From Selenomonas sp. (GTDB taxonomy: Bacteria; Bacillota; Negativicutes; Selenomonadales; Selenomonadaceae): DNA of 38,044 nucleotides. Position numbers and translations under genes: made by a program. The stretch lies in NCBI RefSeq assembly GCF_022771645.1, contig NZ_JALFCU010000078.1, forward strand, positions 1 through 38,044, in the 5' to 3' direction. This document shows positions 31,773 through 38,044 of the stretch, piece by piece. The notes beneath the pieces are model-generated. The model did not search any database, had not been told where the DNA came from, and was given only the letters and a program-made list of their open reading frames with translations. How positions within the stretch are numbered: the first letter of the stretch is position 1; every line of letters starts with the position of its first letter.

Positions 31773-32474
31773 ATGAACCACAACAAACCGCAGGAAGCAA
31801 CGACGGACAACCGCACACATGCGGAAGATTGCATCACACCTACGACAACAGCTGACGCCCCCACACGCGCAGGAGAACGCGCCGTCATCGCGGTGGCGCA
31901 AGGCAGCGACCTCCCGCTCGCGGAGGAGCGTGCGCGCATCGCAGCGGCGCAGGCGGGCGACGACGCCGCGATGATGCAGCTCATCACGCAATACGAGCCG
32001 CTGCTGAAACGCGCCGCCGGACAAGCGCACCTGCGCACGATCCGCGACGACGCGCTCGCAGAAAGCTACGTCAGCCTCGTGCGCGCCGTGCGCGACTACG
32101 ACGCCGCGCTCGGCATCCCGTTCGCCGCCTTCGCGAAAGCGCGCGTCTACGGCGACCTGCGCACGCTCGCCCGCCGCGCCATCCGCACCTGGCAGCGTGA
32201 GGCGACCGTCGACGACCGCCGCGAGGAAGGTTTCTGGGAGCTCATCGAAGACGAAAGCGCCGCCGCCGCCCTCACGCGCTACGAACGCCGCGCCCTGCTC
32301 ACCGCCGCCATGCGCGCCCTCACGAAACGCGAGCGCGCCATCATCGAGCTGCTCTACTTCCAAGAAACCACACAAAAAGCCGCGGCTGCCGAGCTCGGTG
32401 TGAGCCAACAGGCAGTCGCGGCGATCAAGAAACGGGCGATCGGGAAGATGCGGGAGAGGATGGAGAGAGGGTGA
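31773..32474 (+). CDS. RNA polymerase sigma-70 family factor
   Basis: A 233-aa alternative sigma factor. An N-terminal variable part (residues 1-55) precedes region 2 (ITQYEPLLKRAAGQ, YVSLVRAVRDYDAALGIPF then AFAKARVYGDLR) and region 4 with a helix-turn-helix (LTKRERAIIELLYF, then TQKAAAAELGVSQQAVAAIK). Its size fits the sporulation/stress class of short sigma factors or a SigH-like competence factor; which one is not decided. AAGGAGG lies 8 nt before the ATG. It is divergent from the 183-aa possible regulator, and the shared 237-bp spacer holds both promoters. Confidence 0.85.
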   Translation: MNHNKPQEATTDNRTHAEDCITPTTTADAPTRAGERAVIAVAQGSDLPLAEERARIAAAQAGDDAAMMQLITQYEPLLKRAAGQAHLRTIRDDALAESYVSLVRAVRDYDAALGIPFAAFAKARVYGDLRTLARRAIRTWQREATVDDRREEGFWELIEDESAAAALTRYERRALLTAAMRALTKRERAIIELLYFQETTQKAAAAELGVSQQAVAAIKKRAIGKMRERMERG

Positions 32475-32553
32475 ATGGCATCGAACGTTACAAGTATAGC
32501 AGAGTTGTTGCAAAAACGATGTTCCCCTCATCTGTTGCGAACGTTACAAACAT

Positions 32554-32760
32554 AGCAGCCTTCCCCTACGGGGAAGGTGCCGAGCGAATGCGAGGCGGAA
32601 AGGGTGGCGGAGGTAGATAAAAACTCAATGAAACGACATCGCGGCGAAGGAAGTCTTTTCGATCCTTCGCCACGAATTTTGTTTGTATGAGTTCCGCCGT
32701 ACCTTCGCCACCCTTTCCACCGCTGACGCGGTCCCCCTTCCCCGGAGGGGAAGGCTGCTG
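32554..32760. repeat. Second composite mirrored palindromic repeat
   Basis: A forward copy (32554-32616, core CCTTCCCCTACGGGGAAGG) and a reverse copy (32698-32760, core CCTTCCCCGGAGGGGAAGG) flank a smaller hairpin, GGCGAAGGA at 32643-32651 pairing with TCCTTCGCC at 32663-32671. The architecture equals that at 1051-1256. No gene is seen in 32475-32883. Confidence 0.75.
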
Positions 32761-32790
32761 GGTACGTCACGGTCGCAACAGTTCGGAGTA

Positions 32791-32840
32791 GACACTTCCC
32801 CGGAGGGGAAGGCTGCTAGAGGTGTCACGGTCGCAACAGA
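32791..32840. repeat. Partial copy of the dispersed palindromic repeat
   Basis: CTTCCCCGGAGGGGAAGGCT followed by GTCACGGTCGCAACAG, duplicating the end of the composite element just upstream (32740-32781). Confidence 0.7.
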
Positions 32841-32883
32841 ACAAACGATTCAGAGCCCCAGGGAAATATCGCACGATGCCCCC

Positions 32884-33273
32884 TTACGCCCCGTCGCTGC
32901 TCATCCTTCCCTGAATGTTCTTGTCTTCGAGCGCATGTTCGATTGTCCTGCAAACGCCCTCGAAATGCGTGCTTATATCGTGATTCCGGAAGCGCAAGAT
33001 GCGGAAGCCGTGCTGCTCCAGATAATGCGTGCGAGCTTCATCGTGCAAGTACGCATCTTCTTCTCCATGCTGCTCACCATCAAGCTCGATGATGAGACGC
33101 GCAGCATAGCAGACGAAATCGACGATATATGGGCCGATGGCCTTTTGCCGCTGGAATTTTCTTGGACAAGACCTCAAATAGTCATACCATAAGTGACGTT
33201 CGTACGGCGTCATGTTTTTTCGCAAATCCTTGACGCGGGAACGTGCGAATGTCGTGTAATGGTACGTATCCAC
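32884..33273 (-). CDS. DUF559 family Vsr-like endonuclease-domain protein
   Basis: A 129-aa protein of the DUF559/Vsr-like PD-(D/E)XK group. Seen: RKNMTPYERHLWYDYLRSC at the N terminus, then FQRQKAIGPYIVDFVCY and LIIELDGEQH carrying the expected acidic residues, and the closing YLEQHGFRILRFRNHDI. Members are often next to restriction or mobile genes, but many are solitary. It overlaps or abuts the end of ppx. GTG at 33273 is preferred as start because GGGGAG lies 8 nt upstream; a GTG at 33282 overlapping the ppx stop is the alternative. The activity of this family is poorly established. Confidence 0.85.
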   Translation of the reverse strand: MDTYHYTTFARSRVKDLRKNMTPYERHLWYDYLRSCPRKFQRQKAIGPYIVDFVCYAARLIIELDGEQHGEEDAYLHDEARTHYLEQHGFRILRFRNHDISTHFEGVCRTIEHALEDKNIQGRMSSDGA

Positions 33274-33278
33274 GCCGA

Positions 33279-34283
33279 TCACTCCCCGATGATCTCGCTG
33301 TAGATATACCCTTCCCTCACGCCGGAGTCGCTGTAGGTGATGCGCGTCGCGCCGAAGTGCTGGCAGACGACGTGAGCGATGGTGAGGCCGGGGAGGATCG
33401 TGGGCAGGCGGTCGGGGACGGCGCGCATGAGGAGGATGACATCGTCCTGCGGCAGGTCGCGGTCGCTCGTGAAGCGGCGGACGAGCTCGGGCAGCGCGCG
33501 CGCGTCGATCGTGAGGTTTTCCATCGGCATGTCGTAGACGGCGTTGTAGAGCGCAAGGCCGCTCTTGAACGTGCCGCCGATGCCGGCGAGGGCGTCGGCG
33601 TGGAGATTCGAAAAGTTGACGCCCTCGTTCTCTACGGCTCCACCTCTGGGGGAGCTGGCGCCCGTCAGGGCGACGGAGAGGGTAGCGGCGTTCGCAGATG
33701 CACTAACGTAACGGTCAACGTCAGAAAGGATGCGCCCCGCCTCTTCCTCCATCCTGCGGCACTCGGCGAGCGTCGGGAGGACGTCGTCGCTGAATCTTGC
33801 GTGGAAGTCGGTCGCGCCGAGCGGCAGGCTGACTTTCTGCAAAATTCTGCCGCCCGCAAACGCAACGAGCTCCGTGCTGCCGCCGCCGATGTCGACGAGC
33901 AGGCCGTCCTGGTGGCCGAAGGCGTGCGTCGCGCCGATGAAGTCGAACGTCGCTTCCTCGTCGCCCGTGATGACGCGGATGGCGAGGCCGGTGCGGCGCT
34001 CGATCTCGGCGACGGCCTCCTTGCTGTTCTTCGCGTTGCGCAGCGCGGCCGTCGTGAACGCAGCGACGCGCGAGATATGGAAGCATTTCAAAAAGCCCGT
34101 GAACTCTGCGAGGATTTCGACGGCCTTGTCGATGCCCGCCTGCGTCATGACGCCGTCTTTCACGTACGCCGCGAGGCCGACGACGTGCTTCTTCTTCAGC
34201 AGCATCTCGATGTCGCCGCCACGGATGTCATAGACGGCCATGCGGACCGTGCTGGAGCCGATATCAATGATGCCGTGGAGCAT
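33279..34283 (-). CDS. ppx: Exopolyphosphatase / Ppx-GppA phosphatase with an inserted repeat
   Basis: A 334-aa protein of the Ppx/GppA family, which hydrolyses polyphosphate or pppGpp. Seen: GIIDIGSSTVRMAVYD (phosphate-1 loop), AAFTTAALRNAKN, GDEEATFDF, and VDIGGGSTELVAF (second loop). AAAGGA 8 nt before the ATG sets the start at 34283. Residues about 192-222 (VSASANAATLSVALTGASSP and following) are encoded by a copy of the dispersed palindromic repeat inserted in frame, between the two lobes of the fold, before NLHADALAGIGGT. The gene is otherwise intact, so the insertion is probably tolerated in a loop. Confidence 0.92.
   Translation of the reverse strand: MLHGIIDIGSSTVRMAVYDIRGGDIEMLLKKKHVVGLAAYVKDGVMTQAGIDKAVEILAEFTGFLKCFHISRVAAFTTAALRNAKNSKEAVAEIERRTGLAIRVITGDEEATFDFIGATHAFGHQDGLLVDIGGGSTELVAFAGGRILQKVSLPLGATDFHARFSDDVLPTLAECRRMEEEAGRILSDVDRYVSASANAATLSVALTGASSPRGGAVENEGVNFSNLHADALAGIGGTFKSGLALYNAVYDMPMENLTIDARALPELVRRFTSDRDLPQDDVILLMRAVPDRLPTILPGLTIAHVVCQHFGATRITYSDSGVREGYIYSEIIGE
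33636..33700. repeat. Dispersed palindromic repeat inserted in ppx
   Basis: Contains CTCCACCTCTGGGGGAGCTG and GAGAGGGTAGCGGCG, matching the repeat copy at 1051-1110. It is a multiple of three in net effect, as the reading frame continues through it. Confidence 0.75.
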
Positions 34284-34369
34284 AGGCGGTGTCCTTTCTT
34301 TTTGGTGAGGAGAAATAGATGCAGTTACTAGACTGATTTTACCTGCATCTGTTGCCAAACGCAACAATA

Positions 34370-34417
34370 CAGCAGCCTTCCCCTACGGGGAAGGCAGCTT
34401 TTCACGTGACGCTCGCA
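34370..34417. repeat. Partial copy of the dispersed palindromic repeat
   Basis: CAGCAGCCTTCCCCTACGGG with its palindrome completed by GAAGGC; the long arm is missing. It lies between ppx and the threonine-synthase-like gene. Confidence 0.65.
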
Positions 34418-34463
34418 ATAGATGGTCATACTTATCGTGAAGTTACGGATACGTTCCCTGTAC

Positions 34464-35480
34464 TTACCCTTTGAACCCGCTGCCGGTCACGGGGATGACG
34501 ACACGATAGTTGTCGGGCTTGCCGTGCGGGAAGAATTTCTTTGCCGCCGCGAGGCCGGCGCAGGCGGTGAGCTCGGCGTAGATGCCGCGGTGGCCGAGGT
34601 CTTTCTGCGCGTCCTGGAGCTCGCTCTGCGTGACGGTGACGACGTCGCCGCCGCTACTCTCGATGGCGAAGAGCATCTCATTGAGGCGCTTCGGGCGCTC
34701 GATGGCGTAGTTCTGCCCGTTCACGGGGTCTTGCGGCGGCTCGGGCGGCAGCGGCAGGCCGAGCTTTTCGCGGAGCGCGCGGTAAAGCGGCGCGCAGCCG
34801 GCGCTCTGCACGGCGACGATGCGCGGCAGGCGGCCGATCTCCATGAAGCCGAGGTACAGGCCGATGACGAGGCTGCCGTTGCCGGCCGGCACGAAGATGT
34901 ACTCCGGCACGACGCCGCCGAGCTGCTCGTAGAGCTCATGCGCGAGCGACTTCACGCCCTCGATGAACAGCGGGTTGTACGCGGGCGACGCGTAGTACCA
35001 GTCCGTGCCGAGGTGCTTTTTCACCTCGGCGCAGGCGTCCATGCGCGTGCCGGGGACAAGCACGGTCTCCGCGCCGTACGCGTCGAGCTGCTGCAACGCC
35101 CCCTTCGGCATGCCCTCCGGCGCGTAGACGCGGCACTTCATGTCGCCGGCCGCCGCGTAGGCCGCGATAGACGCGCCGGCGTAGCCCGCCGTGTCGAGCG
35201 CGATCTTCTCGATGCCAAGCGACTTCGCCACGCTGACGAGCGTCGCGGCGCCGCGGTCCTTGTACGAGCCCGTCGGCTGCAGGTTCTCGAGCTTCAGCAG
35301 CACCTCGATGTTGCCGGCCTGCGCGCGGACGAGCGGCGTGATCATGTGGCCGATGGACACGCCGTCCGGCACGATCTCATCGGGGTCTTTGTGCAGACGG
35401 AACAGCCCGCCGCACGAGCAGCGGATGGAGTGGGTATTCAGAGGATATTGTTTTTTACATTTTTCGCAGTAAAAATACAT
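34464..35480 (-). CDS. Threonine-synthase-like PLP enzyme with N-terminal zinc ribbon
   Basis: A 338-aa fold type II PLP enzyme. An N-terminal zinc ribbon (YFYCEKCKKQYPL to RCSCGG, residues about 4-26) precedes the catalytic domain; PTGSYKDRGAATLV holds the Schiff-base lysine, and VVIPVTGSGFKG closes the C terminus. In place of the usual SSGNAGAS loop it has DTAGYAGASIAAYAAAG, so the conserved Asn that contacts PLP is Tyr. That may alter the reaction: threonine synthase, a related beta-replacing enzyme, or a divergent paralogue. AGGAGG 8 nt upstream sets the start at 35480. No homoserine kinase is seen nearby. Confidence 0.85.
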   Translation of the reverse strand: MYFYCEKCKKQYPLNTHSIRCSCGGLFRLHKDPDEIVPDGVSIGHMITPLVRAQAGNIEVLLKLENLQPTGSYKDRGAATLVSVAKSLGIEKIALDTAGYAGASIAAYAAAGDMKCRVYAPEGMPKGALQQLDAYGAETVLVPGTRMDACAEVKKHLGTDWYYASPAYNPLFIEGVKSLAHELYEQLGGVVPEYIFVPAGNGSLVIGLYLGFMEIGRLPRIVAVQSAGCAPLYRALREKLGLPLPPEPPQDPVNGQNYAIERPKRLNEMLFAIESSGGDVVTVTQSELQDAQKDLGHRGIYAELTACAGLAAAKKFFPHGKPDNYRVVIPVTGSGFKG

Positions 35481-35619
35481 GATGGAAGCCTCCTCAAGCA
35501 CAAGGGCGTCTTCTGTTTTGTCGTAAAGGTTGAATTCGCCGCCCGCGCGAAAAAATCCTGCCCCAATCGGAGACTTTCGGAAATTTCACGACGCGCTAAA
35601 AAATATTTTCGGCCAGCGC

Positions 35620-35648
35620 TTGCGCTTTTCTACCAAGTATAGTAATAT
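35620..35648 (+). promoter_or_regulatory. Promoter of a candidate small RNA
   Basis: TTGCGC at 35620-35625 and TAATAT at 35643-35648 with a 17-nt spacer, in a 350-bp gap without a gene. Confidence 0.5.
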
Positions 35649-35654
35649 ATCTGT

Positions 35655-35747
35655 GGGAGAACAACAACATCTAGTTATCGGATGTTGTTGGAGGCAGAGG
35701 CATAGAGAAAAAGAGAGCGGCGATCGACATGTCGCTCTCTTTTTTCG
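35655..35747 (+). ncRNA. Candidate small RNA or leader
   Basis: About 93 nt from the promoter start to a strong terminator. It has a first hairpin (AACAACATC pairing with GATGTTGTT, about 35665-35693), a purine-rich linker (GGAGGCAGAGGCATAGAG), and a terminator stem of AAAAAGAGAGCG with its complement (35708-35744). No reading frame of note lies inside. It could also be an attenuated leader of the guanylate-kinase-like gene 100 bp downstream. No known RNA family was recognised. Confidence 0.45.
35708..35746 (+). terminator. Rho-independent terminator upstream of the guanylate-kinase-like gene
   Basis: AAAAAGAGAGCG pairs with CGCTCTCTTTTT, and six T follow on the plus strand. Confidence 0.8.
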
Positions 35748-35852
35748 TGCAAAAAATGAGATTCCGTGGTAAAATGATGAAAGAAACTATGCGACTTTCG
35801 TCTTGTCCCGCTGCGTCAGCTCGAAAGGCGACGCAAGATAGGAGTCTCCACC

Positions 35853-36434
35853 ATGGTCAACAAGATTTTCGCCCTCGTCGGGCCCTTCGCCTCCGGGAAA
35901 CGCACGCTCGCGCTGCAGCTCTCGCACATGGGCGTCCACTATATCCCGACATACACGACGCGCCCCACGGATGAGAAGGACACGCATCCCGGCCTCGTGC
36001 GCACGCTCGATCACGACGAGTTCTTCCGCCAGGAGTTCATGGTGCGCTACTCATACGAGGGGCACTACTACGGCCTCGCGAAAGGCGATGTGCTCCACGC
36101 GCTGAAGCATTACCACATCAGCGTCATCATCCTCGACCAGAGCGCCATCGGCCAGCTGTCGAAGCTCCTGCGCGACAACTTTGTTTCCATCTACCTCATG
36201 GTCGACTACGTCACGCTCGTCGGCCGCATGCTCTCGATGGGCTGCACGAACGACGACATCAAGTACCACCTCGAGTACGCCGAGGTCAACAAGGAGTTCG
36301 ATGCGTGGAAAGTCACGACGCACATCATCAAGAACACGCAGGACCCGCACATCGCGCTCGAGGAGATCCTCACGCTCATGGGCCTCATGCGCCTGCTGCC
36401 GCACGAGGAGCTCAACCGGCGGCTGCACGAATGA
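35853..36434 (+). CDS. Guanylate-kinase-like P-loop protein
   Basis: A 193-aa protein of the nucleoside-monophosphate kinase fold. The Walker A loop is VGPFASGKRTLALQL (residues 9-17); YTTRPTDEKD resembles the GMP-binding R-x-P element of guanylate kinases (S-T-T-R-x-P-R), and YSYEGHYYGL resembles their E-x-x-x-x-H/N-Y-Y-G substrate loop. ILDQSAIGQL stands where the Walker B D-x-x-x-x-G is normally found. It is of normal length but divergent in the lid; it may be a paralogue and not the essential Gmk. AGGAG lies 10 nt before the ATG. Confidence 0.8.
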   Translation: MVNKIFALVGPFASGKRTLALQLSHMGVHYIPTYTTRPTDEKDTHPGLVRTLDHDEFFRQEFMVRYSYEGHYYGLAKGDVLHALKHYHISVIILDQSAIGQLSKLLRDNFVSIYLMVDYVTLVGRMLSMGCTNDDIKYHLEYAEVNKEFDAWKVTTHIIKNTQDPHIALEEILTLMGLMRLLPHEELNRRLHE

Positions 36435-36449
36435 AAATTTCAGGAAGAC

Positions 36450-36490
36450 AACAACGCCCCTCAGAACGGTTTGTTCTGAGGGGCGTTGTT
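36450..36490. terminator. Hairpin after the guanylate-kinase-like gene
   Basis: A perfect 18-bp stem (AACAACGCCCCTCAGAAC and its complement) with a 5-nt loop, weakly T-rich on both strands. Confidence 0.7.
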
Positions 36491-36514
36491 CATTCGATCA
36501 GGTGGACGCGTTTC

Positions 36515-36613
36515 GTGGCTTTCGTTACCACAACTGTCTTCTTCATGAACGTTTTTGCTGGCGTTGTTTCCTGTGCCCTTTGGTACTTCGTCCAGAAATG
36601 GTTCAAACTGTAA
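36515..36613 (+). CDS. Candidate small membrane peptide
   Basis: A 32-aa frame from GTG: a hydrophobic helix (VFFMNVFAGVVSCALWYFV) with a basic tail QKWFKL, like many type I toxin peptides. AGGTGG lies 9 nt before the GTG. Two strong hairpins flank it (36450-36490 and 36643-36675), as at the 29.2-kb toxin locus. A TTGACA on the minus strand at 36638-36633 has no good -10 partner, so an antisense RNA is only a possibility. The remainder of 36435-36884 holds no recognised gene. Confidence 0.4.
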   Translation: MAFVTTTVFFMNVFAGVVSCALWYFVQKWFKL

Positions 36614-36642
36614 GCAGCAACCTGTTTGAGCCTGTCAATTGC

Positions 36643-36675
36643 AAAGCCCCCGCAATGTGCCGTTGCGGGGGCTTT
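36643..36675. terminator. Hairpin downstream of the small membrane peptide
   Basis: AAAGCCCCCGCAA pairs with TTGCGGGGGCTTT around a 7-nt loop; the tails are only moderately T-rich. Confidence 0.65.
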
Positions 36676-36884
36676 GTGGTTGTGATGCACAACTGAATTC
36701 TTCTTTGCGTTTAGTATATCACGCATGGATTCCCCTGTCTAGCTTTCTCGTGAAAAATAGATTTTTTTTCATTTTTATGGTAGAATGAATTGTATTTTGG
36801 AAGCTATTTGCCTAGCGGCAAATGGCTAAGATATCCGTAAGCGCTGAAGCGCTAGCGGCTCTCTTATTTGAGGTGAAATGGATT

Positions 36885-38044
<1,160 letters not shown>

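Noticed and set aside
34391..34404. Second parS-like sequence around TTTTCACGTGACG
   Set aside because: Only the inner part matches; the right half arm diverges from the ParB consensus.
1051..34417. The palindromic repeats as a CRISPR array
   Set aside because: Copies are scattered over 33 kb in both orientations with genes between them and no regular spacers; no cas genes are present.
36490..36726. Minus-strand 78-codon frame
   Set aside because: It runs through a strong hairpin, lacks a ribosome binding site and shows no family; the hydrophobic plus-strand frame is a better candidate.

Overview
The window looks like chromosomal DNA of a GC-rich diderm Firmicute (Negativicutes, Selenomonadales/Veillonellales type). 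Reasons: Firmicute-style AGGAGG ribosome binding sites and sigma-70 promoters, an AsmA-like envelope protein expected only in a cell with an outer membrane, an LCP-family wall enzyme, a fructose PTS operon of Firmicute type, and many copies of a GC-rich palindromic repeat. No rRNA, tRNA or CRISPR array was seen.

Layout. 0.1-5.3 kb is an accessory island: a DpnA/HinfI-like adenine methyltransferase (+) faces a four-gene minus-strand operon (80-aa helical protein, GHKL/MORC-like ATPase, 292-aa unknown protein, DUF6339-like protein) driven by a near-consensus promoter. A perfect ParB parS site lies next to the last stop codon. 5.5-12.7 kb is core and envelope: pfkA, two unknown proteins, an HAD phosphatase coupled to a UbiX-like enzyme, an AsmA-like protein, and a GGDEF-PAS protein whose GGDEF core is deleted; a 167-bp MITE-like inverted repeat lies at 9.7 kb. 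12.9-16.8 kb is fruR-fruK-fruA. 18.1-26.9 kb is an overlapping six-gene operon with its own promoter: a dynamin-Sel1-transmembrane fusion, two more dynamin-like GTPases, a Gly/His-rich repeat protein and two tandem membrane-anchored proteins; nagZ follows 21 bp later and probably shares the transcript.

27-38 kb looks origin-proximal: mnmG, then a mirror-image type I toxin-antitoxin locus (23-aa holin-like peptide with a fully overlapping antisense RNA), an LCP protein, a six-box DnaA cluster at 30.86-30.95 kb that could be oriC, a divergent pair (unknown protein with a weak ComK-like pattern, and a sigma-70 family factor), a DUF559 nuclease-like protein, ppx, a threonine-synthase-like enzyme, a candidate small RNA, a guanylate-kinase-like protein, a second small membrane peptide, and the start of gyrA. 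Most genes left of the DnaA cluster are on the minus strand and gyrA right of it is on the plus strand, as expected if forks leave from there.

The two most system-like regions are the GHKL ATPase/DUF6339 operon with its neighbouring methyltransferase (likely defence) and the three-dynamin operon (likely membrane remodelling or envelope defence). A dispersed palindromic repeat recurs about nine times and has entered coding sequence twice, in ppx and in the UbiX-like gene.
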